From positions 1 to 49,585 of the IMG/VR virus record IMGVR_UViG_3300015206_000157: DNA of 49,585 nucleotides, one strand, 5' to 3'. Below, one piece after another: positions 22,154 through 30,047 of this stretch (positions within the stretch are counted from its first letter, which is position 1; each line of letters begins with the position of its first letter). The stretch is from a virus. The position numbers were made by a program, and so were the translations under genes. Under the pieces are notes generated by a model. The model saw only the letters and a program-made list of their open reading frames with translations, was not told the DNA's origin and searched no databases.

Positions 22154-22566
22154 TGCGTAAACCCGACTTCGTGATCGGACCGCCAGCAGCGCCATACCTT
22201 CGCCGATGGTGGCTCATTCCGCGCAATCGATGGTTCAACGTGTACCTGCACGAGATCCTGCAGAGCGATGACGACCGGGCGCTGCATTGTCATCCCTGGG
22301 TAAACCTATCGATCATCCTGAAAGGCGCATATCGCGAGCACATGCCTGGCGGCATCTCTCGCGTTCTGTCCGCCGGGAGCGCTGTCGTGCGCCGCGCGGT
22401 AGCTGCACACCGCTTGGAAGTGGCGAGGGGTCCGGTGTGGACTTTGTTCATAACCGGCCCTCGAATTCGAGAGTGGTTTTTCCATTGCCCGAAAGGCCTT
22501 GTTCACTGGAAGGATTTCACGGCAACCGGTAATTACGGTGAAGTCGGAAGAGGTTGCGACCAATGA
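22153..22566 (+). CDS. Cupin-like phage protein
   Basis: 137 residues. The pattern ALHCHPWVNLSIILKGAYRE, VVRRAVAAHRLEVARGPVWT and FHCPKGLVHW is that of a compact cupin fold found in many tailed phages, with His residues as possible metal ligands. The enzymatic role is unknown. Start at the ATG overlapping the previous stop (TGATG). Confidence 0.65.
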   Translation: MRKPDFVIGPPAAPYLRRWWLIPRNRWFNVYLHEILQSDDDRALHCHPWVNLSIILKGAYREHMPGGISRVLSAGSAVVRRAVAAHRLEVARGPVWTLFITGPRIREWFFHCPKGLVHWKDFTATGNYGEVGRGCDQ

Positions 22567-23054
22567 TGGTTGCATGCCAGTCCTGTTCAGAGAAATTCTC
22601 ACCAAAGCCCCGTGGCTACAACGCGCGTTACTGCTCGGATACCTGTAAGCGCCGAGCTCAGCGCGCGCGATTGTTGAAGATAAATCCGAACCAACTGAGA
22701 TCCGCTCGCGCCAGATCCTACCAGCAGACAAGAAAGCACCCAGATCGACTATCAAAGCATCGCGCCGTCGCTAGAAAATATCGACAAAAAGGACGCGATT
22801 GGTTGGCTGCGTACAAACTGAAACACGGTTGCGCTGATTGCGGATACCGAGAGCATGCGGCGGCGCTGCAACTGGATCATGAAGGGCCGAAAGCAGTAGA
22901 GATTGCTGAGGCGAGATCGAGCATTCGCCGATTGCAGGCGGAAATTGAGTCCGGCCTGTGCAAAGTCAGGTGCGCAAATTGTCACTCCATTCGGACTTGG
23001 GAACGAAAACAATCTCAGCGCGACAGCGGCCAGGTCGGCAGGGGATGCGAATGA
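22563..23054 (+). CDS. HNH endonuclease-like protein
   Basis: 163 residues. The N-terminal knuckle (CQSCSEKFSPKP..ARYCSDTC) is followed by a basic linker and an HNH core: CADCGYREHAAALQLDHEG, then CKVRCANCHSIRTWER. The LDH and CANCH residues mark the metal site. It may be a free-standing homing-type nuclease or serve in packaging or recombination; it lies far from terminase. Coupled by ATGA. Confidence 0.75.
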   Translation: MMVACQSCSEKFSPKPRGYNARYCSDTCKRRAQRARLLKINPNQLRSARARSYQQTRKHPDRLSKHRAVARKYRQKGRDWLAAYKLKHGCADCGYREHAAALQLDHEGPKAVEIAEARSSIRRLQAEIESGLCKVRCANCHSIRTWERKQSQRDSGQVGRGCE

Positions 23055-23332
23055 GCCGCGCCTACCAACTCGGCTACACCGAAGGACTGGGGCGAAAGAG
23101 CCCGGGAGCATGCCCCTACCGCGGCGATACCGCCGGCTCGATGGAGTTGCAGTTGCGTTGGATGGCCGGCTGGTTTGACGGCCGTACGCGCGGTCCATTA
23201 CCGAAACGGCGTAAGAATCTGAAGCCTCGCCGCCCTTACGCTCGCGTGCGCTGGCCGCGAAGCGAGTACGCGCGGCGAAGGCTTGAGGCGTTGCTTCACG
23301 TCGAGGTGCGAGCGCGATCCCCGTCGACATGA
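23051..23332 (+). CDS. Ribosome modulation factor (RMF)-like protein
   Basis: 93 residues. The first half, AYQLGYTEGLGRKSPGACPY then LRWMAGWFDGRTRG, matches the RMF pattern (AHQRGY..G, CPY, W..GW...), the small protein that dimerises and inactivates 70S ribosomes in starved bacteria. The second half is a very basic tail (KRRKNLKPRRPYARVRWPRS) not found in RMF. Phage proteins with this domain exist, but their function is not established. Action on host ribosomes is inferred. ATGA coupled. Confidence 0.65.
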   Translation: MSRAYQLGYTEGLGRKSPGACPYRGDTAGSMELQLRWMAGWFDGRTRGPLPKRRKNLKPRRPYARVRWPRSEYARRRLEALLHVEVRARSPST

Positions 23333-23721
23333 CCACGAAGCATGAGCCTCCAGACAGTATTGGTGACTGCTTCCCGTGTTGTATCGCTAGCATCCTGGAG
23401 CTGCCGCGCGAGTTGGTACCGCACGTTTACGAGGGCGAAGGCTGGCTCGATGAGAGCGGCAAAGTGGGAATGCGAAGGCTGCAGGAGTGGTTGGCCCAGC
23501 GCGGGCTGTATTTCATGGAATTCGGCGTCAAGGTTGAGGATTTACCTGGCTGGAAGCCGTTCATCGAGTGCCACTACGTTCTGAGCGGCATGAGTCCGCG
23601 CGGCCATCGTCACGCCACGGTCGGCTACAACGGCGAGATGGTGCACGACCCACACCCGAGTCGCGGCGGCGTCTCGCCTGACGACGGGCAATATTCGCTT
23701 GGCTTCCTGGTGAAGCGATGA
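23329..23721 (+). CDS. Papain/C39-like cysteine peptidase-fold protein
   Basis: 130 residues: GDCFPCCIASILELPRELVP near the N-terminus supplies a candidate nucleophile Cys (C14), RHATVGYNGEMVHDPHPSR supplies His and Asp. This combination is seen in a small phage family with a C39/papain-like fold. Whether it cleaves peptides is unknown. ATGA coupled. Confidence 0.6.
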   Translation: MTTKHEPPDSIGDCFPCCIASILELPRELVPHVYEGEGWLDESGKVGMRRLQEWLAQRGLYFMEFGVKVEDLPGWKPFIECHYVLSGMSPRGHRHATVGYNGEMVHDPHPSRGGVSPDDGQYSLGFLVKR

Positions 23722-23972
23722 TCACCGATCCCGCCAAAGCCATGGAATCTCAATTCTGGTTCGCCCGCAGCCTCAAGGATTCCGGCGTCACGATTTACTT
23801 TCGTGGCGCCACTGATATTCCCAAATGTTGGGAAATCATCCGTAACGCCATCGTCGATTTCCACCTTGGCGACAAATTGACGCACAAGCGCGCTCAAGAG
23901 ACGTACTCGCAGTCATTTGAGCGCGCCACGGGGCAGCCGCTGGTGCCGGTGAATGAGGGGAGCGCAGCATGA
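23718..23972 (+). CDS. Hypothetical protein, 84 residues
   Basis: MITDPAKAMESQFWFARSLK, FRGATDIPKCWEIIRNAIVD, ending VPVNEGSAA. A small mixed alpha/beta protein with no recognised family, coupled by ATGA to both neighbours. Confidence 0.55.
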   Translation: MITDPAKAMESQFWFARSLKDSGVTIYFRGATDIPKCWEIIRNAIVDFHLGDKLTHKRAQETYSQSFERATGQPLVPVNEGSAA

Positions 23973-24400
23973 AAGCCCTTACAATCTGCCAGCCATACGC
24001 CTCGCTGATTATCCGCGGCGACAAGCGCGTCGAGAACCGCACCTGGCCGACATCGCATCGCGGACCGATGTATATCCACGCGGGCAAGAGCCGCGCATGG
24101 TTCGACGATGACCAGCATCTGATTGACGAATTCGGTTCCATGCCGCCCTTCGGCGCTGTGATTGGCATCGCCAAACTGATTGATTGCGTCGAATTCTGCG
24201 ACATCGTGATGGGCGATTACGATCAGAAATACCCTTGGCTACGCACGCACGAGCATGCCAACGGCCCTTGGTGCTGGATCCTTGACAACGTGGTGCCCGT
24301 CGGACCGTGGCCCTATCGCGGCGCGCAGGGGATTTTCGACATCAACGACCTGGACCAAGTAGCCAATCGAGAGCTTGGCATCACGGAGAAATCAGCATGA
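23969..24400 (+). CDS. ASCH-domain protein
   Basis: 143 residues. MKALTICQPYASLIIRGDKR followed by VENRTWPTSHRGPMYIHAGK is the ASCH signature (G-x-K-x-x-E-x-R); later HANGPWCWILDNVVPVGPWP and YRGAQGIF complete the PUA-like barrel. ASCH domains bind RNA or nucleosides; some hydrolyse modified cytidines. Substrate unknown. Confidence 0.85.
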   Translation: MKALTICQPYASLIIRGDKRVENRTWPTSHRGPMYIHAGKSRAWFDDDQHLIDEFGSMPPFGAVIGIAKLIDCVEFCDIVMGDYDQKYPWLRTHEHANGPWCWILDNVVPVGPWPYRGAQGIFDINDLDQVANRELGITEKSA

Positions 24401-24738
24401 ACGACCTGCTCGGACAGCAACTAACCGATACGCCCCCAATGGGCGCACCGCTACCGCTGCGCGTGTTCCGCCTCAACGACTGCGAATGGTGGCTCGCACC
24501 GACGCTTGAAATTGCGAAGGCCGATTATCAAAAATTGTGCGGGCCGATACCCGACGAGGAAGCGTTCGACGAGCCGCGCGAATTATCGGACGACGAACTC
24601 TGCAAGCGGCATTTCTTCGACACCGATGACAACGAGGAGCCGATCAAATCGAGCCGCCGCACGTTCTATGAGGAGCTGCGTCAGCAGATAAAAGCTGACC
24701 CGATCACACCCAGGCTGTTCGCCTGTACGGAGTACTGA
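24397..24738 (+). CDS. Hypothetical protein, 113 residues
   Basis: Starts MNDLLGQQLTDTPPMGAPLP; the middle LRVFRLNDCEWWLAPTLEIA is beta-rich and the acidic second half is helical (EELSDDELCKRHFF-like segment, FYEELRQQIKADP). It resembles small phage proteins of unknown function found in early operons. Confidence 0.55.
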   Translation: MNDLLGQQLTDTPPMGAPLPLRVFRLNDCEWWLAPTLEIAKADYQKLCGPIPDEEAFDEPRELSDDELCKRHFFDTDDNEEPIKSSRRTFYEELRQQIKADPITPRLFACTEY

Positions 24739-24739
24739 A

Positions 24740-25036
24740 ATGAGCGGACAGAACAGCAAATCCAGCAAGATCGAACGCATTCTCACGCGGGTGAACGTGC
24801 TCGCCGACATGCATCAACTGCAGATCGATCATGAACAGGGGACGATCGCCGATCAGCAGCGCTCGATTGAGGAACTCACCAACAGCCTGAAACTTGCGAC
24901 CGAGACCGCGCACCGCCTCGAGGCCGAGAACGCACGGCTGCGCAAGTACCTCGGCAGTGTTCTGTTCAAGCGGCGCCGGTTGGAATCGGCGAGCGACGTT
25001 GCCCAGCGACTCGAACCGAAATGGGGTGCGCGATGA
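24740..25036 (+). CDS. Coiled-coil hypothetical protein
   Basis: 98 residues, with a continuous coiled coil from about 10 to 75 (ERILTRVNVLADMHQLQIDH, LKLATETAHRLEAENARLRK) and a basic C-terminus. Probably a dimer. Unknown role. Confidence 0.55.
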   Translation: MSGQNSKSSKIERILTRVNVLADMHQLQIDHEQGTIADQQRSIEELTNSLKLATETAHRLEAENARLRKYLGSVLFKRRRLESASDVAQRLEPKWGAR

Positions 25037-25308
25037 TCTGGTGGCTGTTTCTGCCCTGCGCATATTTCCTTTTCTGCGTCGCATTGATGCGGTTTTTTAG
25101 GTGGGCGAATTCGTGCGATGAGCAAACGGATAAGCAGAACTTCAAGGTCACGAAGATTAAAGGCTTTGCCCGCGATGTGGTGAATGCGCTCAATGACGAG
25201 GCCGAGGACGGCAGTTGTCCAGTAAGCCGAATGCTCGACGCGGCAATTGAGCACGCCCTTGACCAGGGCTCCGAAAATGTCGATTACGACGATGAAACGG
25301 AATCGTGA
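25033..25308 (+). CDS. N-terminally membrane-anchored small protein
   Basis: 91 residues. Residues 1-22 (MIWWLFLPCAYFLFCVALMR) are a membrane span, followed by a soluble helical domain and an acidic tail ending VDYDDETES. The ATG overlaps the upstream stop (ATGA). Function unknown. Confidence 0.55.
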   Translation: MIWWLFLPCAYFLFCVALMRFFRWANSCDEQTDKQNFKVTKIKGFARDVVNALNDEAEDGSCPVSRMLDAAIEHALDQGSENVDYDDETES

Positions 25309-25721
25309 TGCGCGCCTCTGACCTCCCGCCAGATCTGCGCCGCAAACTGCTGGGCGAAGTCAAAAAGGCACCGAAGCCAGAGGAAAACGAAGGCGAGAAC
25401 CTACTTGCGTTTCAGATCAAAGCGATGAAGCTGCCGGTGCCGCTGAGGCAATTCAAGTTCGCGGGGGCGCTAGGAAGAAAGTTCGCGGCCGATTTTTGCT
25501 TCGTGGAATACAAACTCATAGTCGAGGTTTCGGGCGGAATCTGGATGAAGGACGGCGGCGCGCACTCCCGGCCGCAGAAGATCGAACTTGATTTTGAGCG
25601 CCAGCAGTACGCCGCGTATCTAGGATTTTTGATGATGGCGTTCGTACCTGACGACGTATTTAGCGGGCACGCGATCGATTGGACCGCGAAGACCTTGGGG
25701 AGGCTTGGGTGGAGGCGGTGA
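25308..25721 (+). CDS. PD-(D/E)xK-type endonuclease, possible resolvase
   Basis: 137 residues. LLAFQIKAMKLPVPLRQFKF, KFAADFCFVEYKLIVEVSGG and a following helix (RQQYAAYLGFLMMAFVPDDV) give the D...E-x-(V) core of the DUF559/Vsr-like nuclease fold. In phages such proteins can replace RusA as Holliday-junction resolvases. Position at the end of the replication block fits that. I chose the ATG at 25308; a GTG one codon earlier is possible. Confidence 0.65.
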   Translation: MRASDLPPDLRRKLLGEVKKAPKPEENEGENLLAFQIKAMKLPVPLRQFKFAGALGRKFAADFCFVEYKLIVEVSGGIWMKDGGAHSRPQKIELDFERQQYAAYLGFLMMAFVPDDVFSGHAIDWTAKTLGRLGWRR

Positions 25722-25885
25722 GCGACGAACTGGACCCGCGAATAAAGCAGCGGCAAATGACGTGTAAGCACGCCATGATCAAGCCGTTTCCGACCAGCGT
25801 CGAGCGCTGCGTCCATTGCGGCGTGAGCGCGGCGGACTGGAAAGTATTGCACGCTGAAATGCCGATGGTTTGGGGTATGCCTTGA
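25718..25885 (+). CDS. Small zinc-knuckle protein
   Basis: 55 residues from GTG (GTGA overlap, GGAGG just upstream). CKHAMIKPFP and CVHCGVSAADW give one Cys/His zinc site in the pattern common in phage early genes. Function unknown. Confidence 0.55.
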   Translation: MSDELDPRIKQRQMTCKHAMIKPFPTSVERCVHCGVSAADWKVLHAEMPMVWGMP

Positions 25886-25920
25886 GGGTTTTTCACGTCT
25901 TGACACACAGGGGATAATTG

Positions 25921-26442
25921 ATGAATGCGACTGCTCAGATGAGCGCGGGACTTACGGACGATTACCAACTTTCGGCCATGGAGAATCGTTTGCTGGATAA
26001 TCACGTCGATTTGAATAAGCGCCGCTACAGCCGAATGGATGAGCGATTCAAGACCGTCGATGAGCAATTGAGGGCACTGGCGATACACCGCCGCGCCGGT
26101 GGTGCGCCACCGGACCCCGTTTCGCACATGGGAAAGGTCGTCGAACAGACCCCGTTGGGCGCATCGCAGGCGGGACATCAAGCGCCATTGCCAGAAGATT
26201 GCGCGCTGACTGATTTCTGCGTGGCCCAACTCCCGGCCATCAAGCGCCTGGTCCATGATGCCGAGTACGATCATTGCGTAGGGCAGTCGAAAGAGGTCAA
26301 GCGCGCATGGCTGAAGCGCAAGCACGGTATCAAGATGTCGAATTCTGCGTGGGATACGAACCTGAAGGGTGTCAGGGAGATGGTCATGGCGCTGCGCAAG
26401 ACGGTCATGAAGATGCTCAACGCGGCGGAAAATAAAATTTGA
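25921..26442 (+). CDS. Hypothetical protein before the late region
   Basis: 173 residues. An N-terminal helical segment (LSAMENRLLDNHVDLNKRRY, SRMDERFKTVDEQLRALAIH), a linker, and a C-terminal domain with CALTDFCVAQLPAIKRLVHD, KEVKRAWLKRKHGIKMS and a helical end. The last part is basic and could bind nucleic acid. It lies where lambdoid phages encode the late antiterminator Q, but no Q-type domain is recognised. GGGG upstream of the ATG is the only ribosome site. Confidence 0.55.
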   Translation: MNATAQMSAGLTDDYQLSAMENRLLDNHVDLNKRRYSRMDERFKTVDEQLRALAIHRRAGGAPPDPVSHMGKVVEQTPLGASQAGHQAPLPEDCALTDFCVAQLPAIKRLVHDAEYDHCVGQSKEVKRAWLKRKHGIKMSNSAWDTNLKGVREMVMALRKTVMKMLNAAENKI

Positions 26443-26446
26443 ACAT

Positions 26447-26905
26447 GTGTTTGGTTATGGATATATATGCAAATGTGGACATTGTAGACTCAGCGGCAGA
26501 GCACCTGACCGCCGCTATGCTCTATCGGATCGCGGCGCGCGGTGCGGCGCTCGTAGGATCAATCCACGAATGCAGCCACGTGCAAGCACACGTGAACCGC
26601 GCCGCCAATCAAGATCTTCAGGACACCGCGCGGCGGAATCTGCCGACCAGGCATTCGAGCGAATTGCTCGACAACTGGCCTCGGTGGGTTCGACCGTGCA
26701 TGAAGGTCGATGCAGTCAAAAAGACATGGACTACGAACCAAGAAGCTTCCCTATTGAGCGCGACGAAGCGCCCAGCGATCATTACACCTATGCCGACGGC
26801 GTGAGCCGCGCAGGCATCAACGGCGCCGCGTACAAAGAACTGTGGCGCGAGAATAAGCGCCGCACGGAAGCTTCGAAACATTCAAGAGCGTCGCACACCG
26901 CATGA
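26447..26905 (+). CDS. Uncertain small protein with N-terminal Cys knuckle
   Basis: This frame is open from a GTG at 26447 (VFGYGYICKCGHCRLSGRAP...) to 26905, and its stop overlaps the next ATG as ATGA, which favours it. The C-terminal part from an internal ATG at 26726 (MDYEPRSFPIERDEAPSDHY..) looks the most protein-like, so the real gene may be only those 59 residues. The frame 26445-26804 (MCLVMDIYANVD..) overlaps it and cannot be excluded. Ribosome sites are poor for all. The Arg/Ser-rich middle suggests part of the stretch may not be coding. Confidence 0.4.
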   Translation: MFGYGYICKCGHCRLSGRAPDRRYALSDRGARCGARRINPRMQPRASTREPRRQSRSSGHRAAESADQAFERIARQLASVGSTVHEGRCSQKDMDYEPRSFPIERDEAPSDHYTYADGVSRAGINGAAYKELWRENKRRTEASKHSRASHTA

Positions 26906-27177
26906 TCACCGAATTCGGCAATGGCCTACTCTACGGTGACGCCTCTTTGGCCAAGGTCAACCTGAACAAGCTGACCAATGCGCAGAGGGCCGTCATGGGC
27001 TTACCCCCAAGGATCTCCCGTCAACGCGGTCCGGCCGACAACACCGAGATGCAAGAGCGGGAAGCAGAGACTCTGCGCCGCGATATCGCAACCGGTAAGA
27101 TCGCGCCAGCCTCCGTGCGCTTGGCAGAGCAGCTGCGCGAGATGCTCGGCAAGTGGGCCATGCGCGGAATTCAATAG
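26902..27177 (+). CDS. Hypothetical protein, 91 residues
   Basis: MITEFGNGLLYGDASLAKVN, LTNAQRAVMGLPPRISRQRG, then a helical C-terminus (AETLRRDIATGKIAPASVRL, AEQLREMLGKWAMRG). It is the last gene of the early rightward operon; the following 190 bases hold a terminator. No family recognised. Confidence 0.55.
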   Translation: MITEFGNGLLYGDASLAKVNLNKLTNAQRAVMGLPPRISRQRGPADNTEMQEREAETLRRDIATGKIAPASVRLAEQLREMLGKWAMRGIQ

Positions 27178-27330
27178 ATTTGAACCGCATCACAAAATTC
27201 AACCACGACGCAAAGTAGGTAGGCCAAGGCCAATCTTCCCCTTCGGGGGCGTGGTAACCAGTGTTCGGGGCTGAAATATGCCCGTTCAGCGGCACGCGCT
27301 TGCCATCCCTTGGGCGGCGTGTCACACCTC

Positions 27331-27353
27331 ATCCCGCTTCGGCGGGATCTTTT
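27331..27353 (+). terminator. Rho-independent terminator between early and late regions
   Basis: ATCCCGC-TTCG-GCGGGAT followed by CTTTTATT: a 7-bp stem with a stable tetraloop and a short T run. It would end early transcription unless overridden by an antiterminator, making it a natural late-gene control point. The preceding bases 27178-27330 hold only a small CCCC-TTC-GGGG hairpin and no gene. Confidence 0.75.
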
Positions 27354-27369
27354 ATTCCTGGAGACCACA

Positions 27370-27879
27370 ATGCTTTCGACCATTCGTAAACCGCTGATGG
27401 CGCTTGTCGCTGGCCTTCTGATCGCATTGGCAGGCCTCACGCCGCAAACGGCTGACGCAACGCCGCAGTACACCACCAGTCACCGCAACAACGCGATGTC
27501 GGATCTGGTGACCGCGATAGGCGGAACCGGCTTCATGATGGTCCTAACTGGCTCGCCGCCCGCGAGCGTCGCGACGGTCGATACGGGGACCGTGCTTGTG
27601 GTGCTGCCTCTATCAGCCACAGCCGGCACGGTCTCAGGCGGCGTCCTGACCTTCAACGCGATCACGGCCACTGCGGCCAGCGCGACCGGTACGGCCGGGC
27701 ATTTCCTGATCTGCACCACGTCCAACACCACCAATTGCGTGGCCGTCTCGAGTACGACTCGCATCATTCAAGGCACAGTCTCAACGTCTGGCGCAGATGC
27801 TAATTTTGCGACCGTGGCATTCACATCCGGAACGACCATCAGCGTGAGCACTGCGACGATTACCGCCGAAGGCGCGTAA
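27370..27879 (+). CDS. Signal-peptide-bearing structural-type protein
   Basis: 169 residues. It begins with a textbook signal peptide (MLSTIRKPLMALVAGLLIAL then AGLTPQTADA, cleavage near residue 30). The mature part (TSHRNNAMSDLVTAIGGTGF, VSGGVLTFNAITATAASATG, TAGHFLICTT) resembles small phage structural proteins that have no signal. A GGAG site precedes the ATG, just after the terminator. The combination of virion-like fold and export signal is odd. Possible explanations are a host-surface protein of the lysogen or a fusion. Confidence 0.65.
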   Translation: MLSTIRKPLMALVAGLLIALAGLTPQTADATPQYTTSHRNNAMSDLVTAIGGTGFMMVLTGSPPASVATVDTGTVLVVLPLSATAGTVSGGVLTFNAITATAASATGTAGHFLICTTSNTTNCVAVSSTTRIIQGTVSTSGADANFATVAFTSGTTISVSTATITAEGA

Positions 27880-27885
27880 GACAAA

Positions 27886-28263
27886 GTGGCGAAGCAATCG
27901 CAGGTCAGCTTTCCGCTCACGACGCTCAGTGCGGGAAGTGTGGTCGGCCCGCTGACGACCGAGATTCTGCCCTCAACACTGGCAGTCTACGTCGTTGACC
28001 TGAGTAACGATGAGTCCTGGCCGGCCAGCGGGGATGTCTGCACGATTTTGGTCGAGCAGTCGAACGACTCAGGAAACACCTGGGCGCTTGACTCATCGGT
28101 AACGCTCGCCGGGGGCGCGTGGAAAACGCGGGCTGGCGCGACCATGAATGCGATCCCCCTGTCTGTGAGTTTCGACAATGCGGGCTCTGCCACTCGCGAA
28201 CTTCGATTGACGGTGAAGGTCATTCAGGACTGCACGCTCGGGGCGACCCTATCTAGCCTATAA
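27886..28263 (+). CDS. Hypothetical structural protein
   Basis: 125 residues from a GTG. Beta-rich (VSFPLTTLSAGSVVGPLTTE, VYVVDLSNDESWPASGDVCT, ELRLTVKVIQDCTLGATL), with the look of a jelly-roll or Ig-like decoration domain. It lies in a four-gene block ahead of the terminase. Ribosome site weak. Function unknown. Confidence 0.55.
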   Translation: MAKQSQVSFPLTTLSAGSVVGPLTTEILPSTLAVYVVDLSNDESWPASGDVCTILVEQSNDSGNTWALDSSVTLAGGAWKTRAGATMNAIPLSVSFDNAGSATRELRLTVKVIQDCTLGATLSSL

Positions 28264-28274
28264 GGATTTAGGCT

Positions 28275-30047
28275 ATGACGATTTCGGTACTGCAAGAGCG
28301 CCAGGTCGACAACGGCGGCGCCACTACCTCGTTAATCTCGCTTGCCTTTAGTTCCAGCGTCACGACCGCTTCTTCGATCCACGCGGTCGGCATGGGCGTC
28401 GAACCCGCATCCTTTGCGTGTGCCGATACGGCGAACGGCTCGTATGGTGCCGCGCTCGATTTCCTTGACGATACGGACCCCGCTTCTACTGTTTCGATCG
28501 CTCACTTTAAATTCGACGGCAGTGCGGCCGGTGCAAACACCGTCACGATTACGCCGAGCTCCGCTTCAGCGTTTCTTAGCATCTGGATTCGCGAGATCGG
28601 GGGCACGTCGGGTCTCGACACCCATCACGCCCAGATCCAAAACGCCGCTGGCACTTCCACGAATGGCTTAAGCAGCGGGACGGCCACTCCATCAGCCCAA
28701 CCAGGGCTTATTTCCGCTCTGTCTGCGAACGTGGGCAACGGCTCGCCGGCGCCGACAGCCGGGACTGGCTTCACGGCCGGTATTTCCGGGTGGTCGTCCG
28801 GCGCGCAATCCGAGTCCCTGCGCTACACCGCGACATCCGCGATAGCTGCGACCTTCACCGCGAGCTCGGTGGATGACTACATCACGCTCGCGGCCTTCTT
28901 CAAGGAGGCGGGCGGCGGTGGTGGCGGGGTCACCGGCACGCTTGCGGCGAATGACGCGCCCGACACCGCGGCGATCAGTGGCGCGAGCAGCGTCTCGGGA
29001 ACCGTATCCGCCTCTGACGGCCAAGATACGCTCTCGGCATCTGGCGCGCTCCGGGTCAGCGGAGCTGTAACGGCGACAGACGCCTCTGATGTAGCGTCCA
29101 TCGCTGGCGCGGTGAGTGGCAATGACAGCGGCACGGCTACGATGGCCGACGCTCAGGACGCCTTTGCAGCCAGCGGCAGCGTGACCGATAGCGGCAGCGT
29201 CGCGGCGACTGACGCCAACGACACCGTGGCGATATTGGGATCGACGAAGGTCACCGGCACCGCGCCAATGGCGGACGGCCAGGACCATGCGTCGATTAGT
29301 GGGGCTGTCACCGACACGGGAACGGCACCGATTGCCGATGCCCAAGACACCGCGGCGATCAGTGGCACGGTCACTGACGCCGGAACGGTAGCGGCGGCAG
29401 ACGCGCAGGACAGCTTCGCCGCTTCAGGTTCTGTTGCCGGGTCGATAGCCGGAACTGTGGCGGCTACCGATGCGACAGACACGTTTGCAGTTACGGGCGC
29501 TCTCGCAGATCCCGGCAGCGTTGGCGCAACCGACGCGCCCGATGCGATGGCGCTTTCAGGCGCGGTCACCGATTCAGGCTCTGCACCGATTGCGGATGCG
29601 CAGGATGTTGCAAACATCGCGGGCAATGTCGGTGGTGGTGGCGTTGTTTCCGCCATTGATGCGCCGGACACGTTCAGCGCGTCCGGCTCAACCAAGATCA
29701 GCGGCATGGTTGCCGCGCAAGACGCTCAGGATCTGGCAAGCGTCGCTGGATCCGTCACGGATACGGGCGTTGCCAGCATCCATGATGCGCAAGACGTCGC
29801 CGAGATTTCAGGGTCTGCGACGCCGACGATCGCGGGTAACCTATCGGCGACCGATGCACCCGACCCCATGCTCGCCACTGGTGGCATGTCGGATTCTGGT
29901 TCGGTAGCCGCAACGGAGGCACCAGATTTGGTGTCGATAGCTGGAACTGCCGGCATTGTGATGCCGCACTTCCTCATCGAGGCGACCTTCCAAGACCGGC
30001 TCATCGAGGCGACCTTCCAAGACCGGCTCATTACTGGGTACCACTGA
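28275..30047 (+). CDS. Large repetitive Ala/Asp/Ser-rich structural protein
   Basis: 590 residues. The N-terminal domain (1-212) is beta-rich and non-repetitive. From about residue 217 there are some 16 imperfect repeats of 20-24 residues with the core G-x-V-x-A-x-D-A-x-D-x-x-x-x-S-G-x-V-x-D, as in GTVAATDATDTFAVTGALAD. The regular Asp pairs could bind calcium. The C-terminus carries an exact duplication of LIEATFQDR. Repeats of this kind occur in phage structural or fibre-like proteins; its place next to terminase rather than tail genes is notable. Confidence 0.65.
   Translation: MTISVLQERQVDNGGATTSLISLAFSSSVTTASSIHAVGMGVEPASFACADTANGSYGAALDFLDDTDPASTVSIAHFKFDGSAAGANTVTITPSSASAFLSIWIREIGGTSGLDTHHAQIQNAAGTSTNGLSSGTATPSAQPGLISALSANVGNGSPAPTAGTGFTAGISGWSSGAQSESLRYTATSAIAATFTASSVDDYITLAAFFKEAGGGGGGVTGTLAANDAPDTAAISGASSVSGTVSASDGQDTLSASGALRVSGAVTATDASDVASIAGAVSGNDSGTATMADAQDAFAASGSVTDSGSVAATDANDTVAILGSTKVTGTAPMADGQDHASISGAVTDTGTAPIADAQDTAAISGTVTDAGTVAAADAQDSFAASGSVAGSIAGTVAATDATDTFAVTGALADPGSVGATDAPDAMALSGAVTDSGSAPIADAQDVANIAGNVGGGGVVSAIDAPDTFSASGSTKISGMVAAQDAQDLASVAGSVTDTGVASIHDAQDVAEISGSATPTIAGNLSATDAPDPMLATGGMSDSGSVAATEAPDLVSIAGTAGIVMPHFLIEATFQDRLIEATFQDRLITGYH
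29973..30026 (+). repeat. Perfect 27-base tandem duplication
   Basis: Two identical 27-base units in direct succession encode LIEATFQDR twice at the C-terminus of the repetitive protein. Identity to the base, where the upstream repeats are diverged, indicates a recent slippage or duplication event. Confidence 0.9.

Noticed and set aside
25892-25925. TTGACA near 25910 followed by GATAAT, looking like a late promoter
   Set aside because: The two boxes are only 7 bases apart. An alternative TTTTCA with a 17-base spacer would place the start of transcription inside the coding sequence of the 25921 gene.
26475-26578. tRNA-like stretch: a D-arm-like GTAGACTCAGCGGCAGAGC followed further on by a T-arm-like GGATCAATCC, with GTGGA/TCCAC able to pair
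   Set aside because: No proper anticodon stem and loop can be drawn, the acceptor and T stems compete for the same bases, and the stretch is open in a protein frame that couples to the next gene. At most a decayed tRNA; a covariance-model search (tRNAscan-SE) would decide.
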